From Streptomyces sp. NBC_00775 (GTDB lineage Bacteria > Actinomycetota > Actinomycetes > Streptomycetales > Streptomycetaceae), in assembly GCF_036347135.1 (NCBI RefSeq), contig NZ_CP108938.1, positions 5,270,001 through 5,334,000 of the forward strand: a stretch of 64,000 bases of DNA, read 5' to 3'. The position numbers and the translations under genes were made by a program. Below are positions 42,183 through 51,162 of the stretch, in pieces. The notes beneath the pieces were generated by a model. It did not search any database and was not told the origin of the DNA. It was given only the letters and a program-made list of their open reading frames with translations. The stretch's first letter is position 1, and every line of letters starts with the position of its first letter.

Positions 42183-43423
42183 CCTCTTCCGCCGCCCGCA
42201 CCGCGCTGGACCTCACCGCCGACCTCCCGGTCCCCGCCCTGGAGGACTTCTACCGGGATCTGCACCGCCATCCCGAGCTGTCGCTGGAAGAACACCGGAC
42301 GGCGGCCCTCCTCGCGGAACGGCTGCGGAAGGCCGGGTACGAGACCGCCGACGGCGTGGGCGGCACGGGAGTCGTGGGCGTGCTGCGGAACGGCGACGGG
42401 CCCACCGTGCTCCTGCGCGCCGACATGGACGCGCTGCCCGTCACCGAGGAGACCGGGCTGCCGTACGCCTCCGAAACCGCCGGAGTCATGCACGCCTGCG
42501 GTCACGACCTGCACGTCACCTGGCTGACGGGCGCCGCCGACGCGCTCGCGGCGGGACGCGACACCTGGTCCGGCACGCTGGTCGTGCTCGGGCAGCCCGC
42601 CGAGGAGACGGGCGAGGGCGCGGCCCGCATGGTCGCGGACGGGCTGTACGAGCGCTTTCCGCGGCCCGATGTGCTGCTCGCCCAGCACGCGGCGCCCGGC
42701 CCCGCCGGGCTGTACGCCCACTCCCCGGGGCTGATCATGTCCGCCGCCACCGACATCGACATCGTCGTGCACGGGCTCGGCGGGCACGGTTCGCGGCCGG
42801 AGGCGACCGTCGACCCCGTGGTGACGGCGGCGTACCTCGTCACCCGGCTGCAGACCGTCGTCAGCCGGGAGGTCGCCGCGCGCGACTCCGCCGTGCTGAC
42901 CGTGGGGCGGATCGAGGCGGGCACCCGGCACAACATCATCCCGTCCGAGGCCCGCATCGCCCTCAACCTCCGTACGCAGTCGGAGGACGTGCGCGAGCGG
43001 ATGATCGCCGCGATCCGGCGTATCGCGGCGGGTGAGTGCCTGGCGGCCGGCTGCCCGCGCGAGCCCGAGGTGACCGTCGGCAGCAGCTTCCCGGTGACCG
43101 TCAACGACCCCGACACCGACCGTCGTATCGCCGCCGTGCACGGCGAGGTCTTCGGCGCCGGGACGATCCTCGACCCGGGTCCCGCGATGGGCAGCGAGGA
43201 CTTCTCCCGGCTGGCGGAGGGCGGACTGCCGTACTCCTACTGGTTCGTGACGACCACCCCGGCCGACGTCTGGAACGCGACCCCCGGCGGTGACGACGTC
43301 ATGGCGCGGCTCGCGACCGTGCCCAGCAACCACAGCCCGCTCTTCGCCCCCGACCTGAGCACGGTCGCGCCGGGTGTGCGGACGCTGGTGTCGGGGGCGC
43401 TCGCGTCGTTGTCGGTGGCGTGA
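42179..43423 (+). CDS. M20 family amidohydrolase
   Basis: 414 residues. Metal-binding blocks are visible: LLRADMDALPVTE, HACGHDLHVT and GQPAEETGEGA, with the dimerisation domain around IDIVVHGLGGHGSRPE; GSEDFSRL near the C-terminus. Such enzymes hydrolyse N-acyl amino acids, hippurate-like conjugates or N-acetyl amides. GTG overlapping the small secreted peptide stop. Cytoplasmic. The regulator and operators upstream suggest it responds to the same signal. Confidence 0.9.
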   Translation: MTSSAARTALDLTADLPVPALEDFYRDLHRHPELSLEEHRTAALLAERLRKAGYETADGVGGTGVVGVLRNGDGPTVLLRADMDALPVTEETGLPYASETAGVMHACGHDLHVTWLTGAADALAAGRDTWSGTLVVLGQPAEETGEGAARMVADGLYERFPRPDVLLAQHAAPGPAGLYAHSPGLIMSAATDIDIVVHGLGGHGSRPEATVDPVVTAAYLVTRLQTVVSREVAARDSAVLTVGRIEAGTRHNIIPSEARIALNLRTQSEDVRERMIAAIRRIAAGECLAAGCPREPEVTVGSSFPVTVNDPDTDRRIAAVHGEVFGAGTILDPGPAMGSEDFSRLAEGGLPYSYWFVTTTPADVWNATPGGDDVMARLATVPSNHSPLFAPDLSTVAPGVRTLVSGALASLSVA

Positions 43424-43572
43424 CCTAGTCTTCGCTCACTCGCCACACGAGGCACACAGGCCCCACACGGCCACGCATGGTCCCGCACGGTCCGGCATGG
43501 TCCCGCACGGCCGCCTCCTGCCCGGCGCCCACATCTCCTTCGTCTTTTTCGTTCCGGGGGGTTCGAATCAGC

Positions 43573-45543
43573 GTGCGTATGCGCACTCTTCCCATCGCCA
43601 CGGCGTTCGCGGTCGTCTTCAGCTCCGCCGCCCTGGCCATCGGCACGGCCGGCACCGCCGCCGCCGACTCCAGCAAGAGCCTGCCGGTCAAGTCGTCCGC
43701 CGACATCGTGGTGGACGGCGTCCACCAGCACGTCTTCGTCAGCGACCCGTCCAACGGCAAGATCGTGGTCACCGACTACGCCGGAACCGTCGTCAAGCAG
43801 ATCACCTCCCTGCCGGGTGTCATCGGCATGGAACTGTCGGCCGACTCGAACACGCTGTACGCGGCGGTGCGCGACGCCGACGCGGTGGTCGCCATCGACA
43901 CCACCACGCAGACGGAGTCCGCCCGTTACGCGACCGGCGACGGCCACTACCCGCAGAGCGTCGCCCTGGCCGGCGGCAAGCTCTGGTTCGGCTACGGCGC
44001 CTCCGGGGGCGGCAACATCGGCTCGCTCGACCTCTCCGGCGAGCAGCCCGTGGTCACGCTCGACCAGGACCCGAACGTCTTCTGGTACAACGCGCCGATG
44101 CTCGACGCCGCGCCCGGCTCGAACCTCCTGGTCGGCGGCGAGAGCGACCGCCTCGGCGTGTACGACGTCTCCTCGGGCACCGCCACCCGCACCGCGACGG
44201 GCAACGGCAGCGGCAGCTTCGGGGAGCTCCAGGTCACCCCGGACGCCCAGCACGTCGTCGTGGCCAGCGGATCGCCGTACTACCACCAGGTGTTCAAGAC
44301 CTCCGACCTCACCGCGGACGGCAAGTACGCCAGCGACGCGTACCCCAACTCCGTGGCGATCGCTCCGGACGGCGCGGTCGCGGCGGGCATCGACGGCTCG
44401 TACGAGCCGGACGTGTACGTGTACCGGCCGGGCACCACCACCTCGGTCCGCGACTACGACTTCCCGAACACGGGCCAGACCTCGGGCTCCGACCTGCTGG
44501 CCACCTCGGGACTGGCCTGGGCGCCGGACGACAGCCGGCTGTTCGCGGTGACGTCCAACAGCGAGGGCGTCTACTCGCTGCGCGTCCTGACCGACCCGAC
44601 CAAGGCCGCCACCGCCATCACCGTGGACGCCCCGGCCACCGCCACCCGCGCCAAGCAGCTCACCGTCAAGGGCAAGGTCACCTCCAAGCTCGCGCTCCCG
44701 ACGGGCGCCAAGCTCACGGTCACCCGCACCGACCTGGAGTCGCCGAGCGGCAAGGCCCTCGCCTCGACGACGGTCAAGTCCGACGGCACGTACTCCTTCA
44801 CCGACACCCCGCCCGCCGGCGGCAAGGTCAAGTACACGCTGAAGTACGCGGGCGACGCGGACCACTCGGCGGGCTCCGGCTCCGACACGGTGGAGGTCTC
44901 GCGCGCCGCGACCACCCTGTCGCTCAACAACAACGGCAAGGTGTACGCGTACGGCGCCGACGTGAAGTTCACGGCGCACCTGGGGACGACGTACAAGAAC
45001 CGCAAGGTCGAGATCTGGTCCGACCCGTACGGTTCCGACAAGCCCAACAAGCTGGTGAAGTCGGGCACGGTCAACTCGTCCGGCAATCTGTCGGTGACCC
45101 TCGACCTGACCCGTGACGCGAAGATCACGGCGAAGTTCGCGGGCGACGCGCGCTACAAGCCGAAGACGGCGACCAGCACGGTCGGCGCCCACGTGAAGGT
45201 CTCCACGGCGGTCAGCGGTCACTACAAGACCAAGTCGGCCTGGAGCCACACGTACTACTACTTCCACCAGTCCAAGGACCCCGTCTTCACCACCACGATG
45301 ACGGCGTACCCGGGCCGCAAGCAGCGCCTCCAGATCCAGGTGTACACCCAGGGCTCCTGGCAGACCACGGGCACCGAGTACTTCGCGCTCAGCTCGTCCG
45401 GCAAGTCGGCGGTCACCGTGACCGGCACCCCGCCGACCGGCTACCGGTTCCGGGTCCGCGACTCGTACATCAACGCCTCGTCGGGCGACACCGTCAACTC
45501 CACGACGCACGGCGCCTGGAAGTACTTCATCTTCACCAGCTGA
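43573..45543 (+). CDS. Secreted beta-propeller and Ig-like repeat protein
   Basis: 656 residues. Signal peptide (ATAFAVVFSSAALAIGTAGTAAA, about residues 8-30). The N-terminal ~330 residues look like a YVTN/beta-propeller fold (repeats such as YAAVRDADAVVAIDT and VFKTSDLTADGKY). Then Ig-like beta-sandwich repeats (e.g. AITVDAPATATRAKQLTVKGKV with KVKYTLKYAGDADHSAGS). The C-terminal ~120 residues are rich in Tyr/Thr/Ser. GTG with GGGGGG ahead; ATG at 43579 is also possible. Probably binds extracellular matter; no catalytic motif. Confidence 0.85.
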   Translation: MRMRTLPIATAFAVVFSSAALAIGTAGTAAADSSKSLPVKSSADIVVDGVHQHVFVSDPSNGKIVVTDYAGTVVKQITSLPGVIGMELSADSNTLYAAVRDADAVVAIDTTTQTESARYATGDGHYPQSVALAGGKLWFGYGASGGGNIGSLDLSGEQPVVTLDQDPNVFWYNAPMLDAAPGSNLLVGGESDRLGVYDVSSGTATRTATGNGSGSFGELQVTPDAQHVVVASGSPYYHQVFKTSDLTADGKYASDAYPNSVAIAPDGAVAAGIDGSYEPDVYVYRPGTTTSVRDYDFPNTGQTSGSDLLATSGLAWAPDDSRLFAVTSNSEGVYSLRVLTDPTKAATAITVDAPATATRAKQLTVKGKVTSKLALPTGAKLTVTRTDLESPSGKALASTTVKSDGTYSFTDTPPAGGKVKYTLKYAGDADHSAGSGSDTVEVSRAATTLSLNNNGKVYAYGADVKFTAHLGTTYKNRKVEIWSDPYGSDKPNKLVKSGTVNSSGNLSVTLDLTRDAKITAKFAGDARYKPKTATSTVGAHVKVSTAVSGHYKTKSAWSHTYYYFHQSKDPVFTTTMTAYPGRKQRLQIQVYTQGSWQTTGTEYFALSSSGKSAVTVTGTPPTGYRFRVRDSYINASSGDTVNSTTHGAWKYFIFTS

Positions 45544-45673
45544 GGTTCACCAGCTGAGGCCGGCTTCACTTGGCGCGCGGCAGGCGATCCGACTTCTGAC
45601 CGCCTCCGCCGCCACGTGGGCCCCGACGGTCAGCGCCTCTCCTGGAACTGAACCTGAGGGGTGAACTGGTTCC

Positions 45674-46804
45674 TCAAGCCTGCGTCTGGAGTTGGAGCAG
45701 ATGCTGCTGGACGTGGTCCAGCGCGCCCTGCCGGCGGCCCGGCACGTTCAGCCTCAAGTCGGCCAGCGCGGGCCCCAGTTCACGGGCCCGTGCCGTGTCG
45801 TCGATGCGGCCCCACTGGTGGTGGGCCCGGTCCACGGCCGACTCCACGGCCGGGGAGTCGGGGGCCTGGCCGGCGTTCATCCGTGTGGTCGCGATCGTCA
45901 GCCAGGTACGGCAGCTGAGGACCGGGTCCCCCGCGAACATCGCCAGGTCCGCCCGGACCTCCATCCAGTGCAGCACCTGTTCCGAGGCGGGCCCGTACGT
46001 ACGAAGGGCCTGCTGCTCCCACTGTCCGGCCAGCGCGGCGGCCTCCCCGTGCCGGCCGGCCTGGACGGCGGCGGAGATGGACTCGTGGGGGTCGGCCGGA
46101 GCCACGGGTGGCTGGGCCGGTAGCGGCGGGGGTGCCGTCGGCGTGGGCGTACGCGGCTGCGGGGGCACCGCCGGTGTACCCGGCGTCAGCACCAGGTCCG
46201 TACGGCCGTCCTCGCCCATCACCCGTGTCAGCGCCTGCTGATGGAGCTGTGGGAGCGGGGGGCGCCAGCCGCTGCGGAGGATGGTGGCCACGGCTCTCAT
46301 GTATGCCGGTGCCGCCACCGTGCGGCGGGGCGGGGGCGGGGCGATCCTGCCGTAGAGGGAGGCGGACGGGCCCGCCGTCAGGGGGTGGGCGATGAGGTGG
46401 TCCCAGGTCTCCGCGTCGGCGTGCAGGTCGACGAAGAGGGTGGTCGTGCCCGGCGGGCGCAGCCGGAGTTCCTCGGTGATCCAGTGCCAGGGGAAGGCGG
46501 TGTAGCGGACCGTCGCCGGGGTGGTGCGGGCGAGGGCGAGGTGGGGCAGGTGCTGGCGGCGGTCCAGTTGGAGCTGGCCGGTCACGAACACCGTGAGCGG
46601 GCCGGGGGCCGTCGCCGCCGCGCGCAGCCGGGTGAGGACCGCCTGCGGCTCCAGCGGGTCGGCCAGTTCCACGACGTTCGCGGTGTCGGTGCCCGACAGC
46701 ACCGCGGGCGACACCGCCGCCAGTACGGGGAGCACGGACGCCGCGTCCACCAGACACCCCTTGCCCACCGGTGAGGCCGCGAGGAGCAGCACGGTTCCGG
46801 GCAT
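45674..46804 (-). CDS. Unknown protein, N-terminal nucleotide-binding-like region and C-terminal helical region
   Basis: 376 residues, not recognised. The N-terminal half begins VLLLAASPVGKGCLVDAASVLPVLAAV and has alternating beta/alpha character; a GxGKGC-like stretch near 11-16 is not a true P-loop. The middle has a Pro-rich linker (~215-240). The C-terminal ~130 residues are helical with TPR-like character (VQAGRHGEAAALAGQWEQQAL). No signal or membrane segment. Upstream of and co-directional with the SpoIIE gene with 125 bp between, so they may be separate units. Confidence 0.75.
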   Translation of the reverse strand: MPGTVLLLAASPVGKGCLVDAASVLPVLAAVSPAVLSGTDTANVVELADPLEPQAVLTRLRAAATAPGPLTVFVTGQLQLDRRQHLPHLALARTTPATVRYTAFPWHWITEELRLRPPGTTTLFVDLHADAETWDHLIAHPLTAGPSASLYGRIAPPPPRRTVAAPAYMRAVATILRSGWRPPLPQLHQQALTRVMGEDGRTDLVLTPGTPAVPPQPRTPTPTAPPPLPAQPPVAPADPHESISAAVQAGRHGEAAALAGQWEQQALRTYGPASEQVLHWMEVRADLAMFAGDPVLSCRTWLTIATTRMNAGQAPDSPAVESAVDRAHHQWGRIDDTARARELGPALADLRLNVPGRRQGALDHVQQHLLQLQTQA

Positions 46805-46929
46805 AGGTTCCCTCCCCCATCGATCAGGTACGTCAGCACCGTAGCCGCTGCGGGTGCAAAGGGGGGACGCGAGGATCGCGAACGCCCTGCTATGGCTACC
46901 GGCCCCTCCCGGCTTCCCTGCGCCTCCCC

Positions 46930-48174
46930 CTATGTCTCTCTCCCCGTATGCCTCTCCGCCTCCGTGCGCTCCGGGCGTCGTACGGCGAAGATCGTTGTGT
47001 CGTCGACCAGATGACCGCCGGCGTGCAGCAGGGTGCCGTCGCGGACGAACTGGACCAGGTGGTGCGGTTCGGCGGTGCGTGGGTCCTCGGCCAGGGCCTG
47101 GGCGACCCGGTCGCGGAGCGGGAAGAAGACGCCCGCCGCGTCGCGGGCCTCGGTCACGCCGTCGGTGACCAGGAGCAGGGTCTCGCCGGGGGCCAGCGGG
47201 ACGCGCAGCAGGGGCGGCGGGTCGTACGTCAACTCGCTGAGCCCGAGCGGGAGTCCGTCGCCGGACGGCAGCGACCGTACGCCGTCGGGGGCGATCACGA
47301 GCGGGGGTTCGTGACCGAAGTTGATGACCTCGACGGTGTCCGTGGCGGCGGATTCGGGGAAACCGACCAGGATGCCCGTGGCGAAGCGGTCTCCGTCGTC
47401 GCGGCCGATCGCCGCGCAGTAGCGGACGTGCCGCAGCATCCGGACCTCCAGGCGGTCGGCGACCGTGTGGAGCCGGGGTTCGTGGTACGCCGACTCGCGG
47501 AACGTGCCGAGCAGCGCGGCCGCCGCCTCCACCGCCCCTAGCCCCTTGCCCTGGACGTCGCCGAGCAGGACGCGGGTGCCGTGCAGGCCCGGCTGGATGT
47601 CGTAGAAGTCGCCGCCGACGCGGGCCTCGCTGTCGGCGGCGAGGTACACGGCCGCGTGGTCCAGGTCGCCCCAGCCCGGGGCCAGCGGGCGCAGCAGGGT
47701 GCGCCGGGTGGTCTCGGCGACGTCCCGCATGTGCAGCATGCGCTGCTCGCCGCGGACCCGGACCGCGCAGGCGAGGGTCGCGAGGATGCCGCCGACGGCG
47801 ACGAGGATGAAGTCGGGCAGGCCCGTCTGGTACTGGCTCGGCCAGGACGTGTCCACGAGGACATAGGCGATCAGCGAGAGCACCGCGAGCACGGCCGTGC
47901 CCGAGACCCCGCAGATCGCCGCCGCGATACCGGGCACCAGCACGATCCAGGAGACGATCCGGAACTCGCCGGCGGTGTTCCAGTCGAGCAGCGCGATGGT
48001 GACGAGCAGCAGCAGCGGCGGCAGCCACGCGACGCTGCGGCCGCCCACCCGCAGCAGCTTCTGCCGCTGGACGGCATCCGGCCGTGCGGTGGGCGGCCGG
48101 AAGCCGAGCAGGGATCTCCGGCCGCCCGCCGCGCCGTACCGCCCAGGCCCCGGCTTCGGCCTCGGCCTCGTCAT
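46930..48174 (-). CDS. SpoIIE-type PP2C serine phosphatase, membrane-anchored
   Basis: 414 residues. N-terminal ~35 polar residues, then four or so membrane helices (~45-135), then a SpoIIE/PP2C phosphatase domain with metal-binding blocks GGDFYDI, LLGDVQGKG and LLLVTDGVTEARD. It removes phosphate from anti-anti-sigma proteins in partner-switching regulation. Ends 7 bp downstream of... the neighbouring minus-strand reductase gene stop is at 48182, so the two genes are head-to-tail with little spacing. Confidence 0.9.
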   Translation of the reverse strand: MTRPRPKPGPGRYGAAGGRRSLLGFRPPTARPDAVQRQKLLRVGGRSVAWLPPLLLLVTIALLDWNTAGEFRIVSWIVLVPGIAAAICGVSGTAVLAVLSLIAYVLVDTSWPSQYQTGLPDFILVAVGGILATLACAVRVRGEQRMLHMRDVAETTRRTLLRPLAPGWGDLDHAAVYLAADSEARVGGDFYDIQPGLHGTRVLLGDVQGKGLGAVEAAAALLGTFRESAYHEPRLHTVADRLEVRMLRHVRYCAAIGRDDGDRFATGILVGFPESAATDTVEVINFGHEPPLVIAPDGVRSLPSGDGLPLGLSELTYDPPPLLRVPLAPGETLLLVTDGVTEARDAAGVFFPLRDRVAQALAEDPRTAEPHHLVQFVRDGTLLHAGGHLVDDTTIFAVRRPERTEAERHTGRET

Positions 48175-48181
48175 CGGCTCG

Positions 48182-48820
48182 TCAGTACGCGACCGACATC
48201 CGGGCGCGCGGGTGGGCGTCCTTCTCCAGCTCGTCGACGAAGGCGATCGCGTAGTCCTCGGCGCTGATCCGGCTGTTGCCGTGGTCGTCGGTGAGCATCC
48301 GGTCGCCGCCGATACGGAAGGTGCCCGTACGTTCGCCGGGGGCGATCTCGGCGGCGGGCGAGACGTAGGTCCAGTCGAGGCCGTCGTCGACGGTGCGGTA
48401 GTAGGCGAGGGCGTCGCGGTGGGCGAGGGCCTCCGGGAGGTAGGCCTCGGGGAAGCCGGGCTGGTCGGCCACCGCCTGTCCGGGCGCGATCTCCAGGCTG
48501 CCGGCGCCGCCGACGACCAGGAGCCGCCGCACGCCGGCCTGCCGTACGCCCTCCACCAGCGCCCTGTTGATCGCGAGGAAGGGCTCGCGCGGGTCGGAGC
48601 CGTCCCTGGGCGGCACGCAGGCCGAGGCCACCGCGTCCGCGCCCGCCGCCAGCTCCGCCACCTTCGCCGGGTCCGAGGCGTCCGCCGCCGTCGCGGTGAC
48701 CCCGGGGATCGGGGACTGCCCGGAGCGGCTCACGGCCACGACCTGGTGTCCGCGCGCCGATGCCTCCGTGGCGATACGGCTGCCGACCATGCCGGTGGCG
48801 CCGAAGAGTACGAGCTTCAT
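48182..48820 (-). CDS. NAD(P)H-binding protein (NmrA/SDR a5-like)
   Basis: 212 residues. Rossmann motif FGATGMVGSRIA at residues 6-17 (GATGxxG type), then ASDPAKVAELAAGADAVASAC and LLVVGGAGSLEI. Likely an NAD(P)H-dependent reductase or nucleotide-sensing protein of the YwnB/NmrA-like group. Followed closely by the SpoIIE gene on the same strand (7-bp gap), so co-transcription is likely. Confidence 0.85.
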   Translation of the reverse strand: MKLVLFGATGMVGSRIATEASARGHQVVAVSRSGQSPIPGVTATAADASDPAKVAELAAGADAVASACVPPRDGSDPREPFLAINRALVEGVRQAGVRRLLVVGGAGSLEIAPGQAVADQPGFPEAYLPEALAHRDALAYYRTVDDGLDWTYVSPAAEIAPGERTGTFRIGGDRMLTDDHGNSRISAEDYAIAFVDELEKDAHPRARMSVAY

Positions 48821-48922
48821 GAGGCTCAGCGAAACACGGGGTCAGGACCGCCGCATCCCGACTTGCCAGGCGCCCCGGCGAGGTGTGCCCTGGAAGGCGG
48901 GGCGAGGAGAGAGGAGCCTCCC

Positions 48923-49366
48923 ATGGCTCACGCGGCACCCACATCACGTACGACATCATCTGCTGACGTAACGCCGGACGTCTTCGGACCACAGGTCCAC
49001 GCCGTCGCGAAGGTGGCGGTACCCGTCGTCGGCGGGCTCATCTACGGCTTCTGGGCCGCGGCGATCAACCGCGACGGCGGCCCGATCACGGGCTGGAACG
49101 TCCTGTTCGGCTTCGTGTGCGCCATCGCTGTGGCGGCGCTCTACGTCGGCGTACGCATGCTGGCGCCGCACATGCGCCGCGAGCTGCACGCGGTGCTGTG
49201 GATGGCGTTCGCGGGCATCTCGTTCGGGTTCCTGTACGCCCAGACCGGCGCCTCCGTCCTGCGGTCCACGCTCATGGCGCTGGGGGTCGCGGCGGGCGTG
49301 TTCGCGGTTGCCTTCTACCGCTACTACACGCACGAGGACGCGGAGGGGCACCCCCATCCGCACTGA
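48923..49366 (+). CDS. Small membrane protein of unknown function
   Basis: 147 residues with four predicted membrane segments (about 28-46, 58-78, 92-107 and 112-130) and a His/Glu-rich C-terminus. No family recognised. ATG with GAGGAG 6 nt ahead. Followed by a strong hairpin terminator. Confidence 0.75.
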   Translation: MAHAAPTSRTTSSADVTPDVFGPQVHAVAKVAVPVVGGLIYGFWAAAINRDGGPITGWNVLFGFVCAIAVAALYVGVRMLAPHMRRELHAVLWMAFAGISFGFLYAQTGASVLRSTLMALGVAAGVFAVAFYRYYTHEDAEGHPHPH

Positions 49367-49386
49367 CGCCCGGTGGAGACAAACGG

Positions 49387-49423
49387 CGCACGAGGTCCCG
49401 GCAGAATGCCGGGGCCTCGTGCG
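49387..49423. terminator. Bidirectional hairpin terminator
   Basis: CGCACGAGGTCCCGGCA and TGCCGGGGCCTCGTGCG arms pair with one G-T type mismatch around a GAA loop. Lies between convergent genes. Confidence 0.85.
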
Positions 49424-49441
49424 TCTCCCTCACTCACCTAC

Positions 49442-50089
49442 TCACCTGCCTCCTGGGACCCAGTCCCAGGAGCTGGAAGAGGAGCCGGTCAGGCTCCAGC
49501 TCCACGAGCCGGAGATGCTGAAGCTCCAGGTGCCCGAGCCGGAGGAACTCCAGCCGGGGTCGTTGCAGGGGTCGGAGTTCCAGGACGAGTTGTCGTTGTT
49601 CCAGCTGGATTTGTCGTCATTCCAGTTGGAGTTGTTGCTCCCGCCGGAGCCGCCGTTCCAGCCGGAGTTGTCGTTCCCGTTCGAGTTGTTCCAGTACCCG
49701 TCGTTCGAGTCCGGGCACGGGTCCGAGCAGCTCGGCACCCACTGCCGGCCGGTGTCCACGAAGGCGGCGCTGGCCCAGGCGTGCGCGCCCACGAGCCAGT
49801 ACCAGTCGGAGTCGCCGAAGACGCTCTGTCCCGTCACCACGCACTCGACGCGGTCTTGGGTGCCCGGTGAGAGCCTGCCGACGACCGGCGAGTTCGAGGT
49901 GGGCTGCAACCGCAGGTTCAGATCGCCGCGGGAGACGACAGTGCCCCATACCGGACTGTTCGAGCCGCCGCCACCGGAGGTGTGCGCCGACGGAGCCGCA
50001 GCCGCCGGGGTGCCCACCGCCGCCGCGGTGAGAACGCCGCCGGTGAACAGGGCCGCGGCAAGGGTCCGCAGGGCCGGGGTTTCGCGCAT
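49442..50089 (-). CDS. Secreted SH3-like protein with Ser/Trp/Asn-rich tail
   Basis: 215 residues. Signal peptide (LAAALFTGGVLTAAAVGTPAAAA), then an SH3-type region (LNLRLQPTSNSPVVGRLSPGTQDRVECVV) of the kind that binds cell wall or ligands, then a long low-complexity tail from about residue 120 dominated by Asn, Ser, Gly, Trp and Asp (e.g. NNDNSSWNS, WSWSLTGSSSSSW). AGGAGG ahead of the ATG. The two Cys pairs before and inside the tail may form disulfides. Function unknown; the tail is unusual for Streptomyces. Confidence 0.8.
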   Translation of the reverse strand: MRETPALRTLAAALFTGGVLTAAAVGTPAAAAPSAHTSGGGGSNSPVWGTVVSRGDLNLRLQPTSNSPVVGRLSPGTQDRVECVVTGQSVFGDSDWYWLVGAHAWASAAFVDTGRQWVPSCSDPCPDSNDGYWNNSNGNDNSGWNGGSGGSNNSNWNDDKSSWNNDNSSWNSDPCNDPGWSSSGSGTWSFSISGSWSWSLTGSSSSSWDWVPGGR

Positions 50090-50202
50090 ATCGGCCTCCT
50101 TCTCCCCAGATCCAGGTAACACCCGTTCGGGTGAGCGCTCCACCGGAGAGCGTGGGGCCCGTGTGGTTACTGGGGTTTGGGGGTCCCCGTTCGGCTTGTC
50201 GT

Positions 50203-51162
50203 ATGCGCCCATATGCAGTCACACCGCTCGCACGGGAGGGCCGGGGGGCTTTGCCTGGTGGGGTGTCCCAAGGTGTCCGGAGCGCTCTGTCGGCCGTGCT
50301 GATCGTGTTCGCCTGCCTGCTGGCGCCGCTCGGCGCGCTGTCGACCTGGGCGATGTACGGGCTCGGCGACTCCGGGCGGTACGAGGCCACGATGGCGCCG
50401 CTCGCCTCCGACACCGACGTACGGGACGCGATCGCGTCCGGCGTCACGGACGGCATCCTGCGCGAGGTCCACGTACGGCCGCGGTTGCAGGGCCCGGTGA
50501 ACCACTTCGTGCGGGACGCGGTGCGCTCCTTCACCGAGACCGAGGCGTACCGCACGGCGTGGCAGGCCGCGAACATGGCCGCGCACGACGCCGTGATGCG
50601 GGCGCTGCGCGAGGACCGCGAGGGCGCGGTGACCGTCGACCTCGCGCCCGTCACCGAACGGGTCAAGCGTCAACTCGCCGATGACCACATGCCGTTGGCG
50701 AACCGGATCCCCGTCGAGCACACCGAGATCACGGTGCTCGCGGCCGAGGATCTGGCCCAGCTCCGGAAGGGGTTCCACGTGCTCGAAGTCGCCGGTTTCT
50801 GGCTGCCGGTCGGCGCGGTCGTCTTCGCCCTCGCGGGCATCCTCGTCGCGGTGTGCCGCCGCCGGGCGGTCCTGGCGACCGGGCTCGGCACCGCGCTGGG
50901 GGCCGCGTTCCTCGGCGTCGCGGTCGCCGTGGGGCGCCGGCTCACCCTCGCCGATCTGCCGCCCGACGTGTCCCGGACGGCCGCGGGCGCGGTGTACGAC
51001 GCCCTCACGGAAACCCTCCGGTTCGTCTCCTGGCTGCTGCTGGCCCTGGGCCTCGCGGTGTCCCTGACCGCCGTGCTCACGGGCGCGTACGCGCGATACC
51101 GGCGAGCGTCCGGAGAGCTTGCGCAAGCTCCGGCGGAGCAGTCGACGCGAGTCCGAGCCTGA
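50203..51162 (+). CDS. Membrane protein with large extracytoplasmic loop
   Basis: 319 residues. Membrane segment near residue 30 (VLIVFACLLAPLGALSTWAMYGL), then a ~150-residue soluble loop, then segments around 205-225, 230-255 and 275-305. No family recognised. Start uncertain: the ATG at 50203 has no clear ribosome binding site, and GTG starts further in are possible. The 3' end overlaps the convergent MocR gene by 86 bp. Confidence 0.65.
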   Translation: MRPYAVTPLAREGRGALPGGVSQGVRSALSAVLIVFACLLAPLGALSTWAMYGLGDSGRYEATMAPLASDTDVRDAIASGVTDGILREVHVRPRLQGPVNHFVRDAVRSFTETEAYRTAWQAANMAAHDAVMRALREDREGAVTVDLAPVTERVKRQLADDHMPLANRIPVEHTEITVLAAEDLAQLRKGFHVLEVAGFWLPVGAVVFALAGILVAVCRRRAVLATGLGTALGAAFLGVAVAVGRRLTLADLPPDVSRTAAGAVYDALTETLRFVSWLLLALGLAVSLTAVLTGAYARYRRASGELAQAPAEQSTRVRA

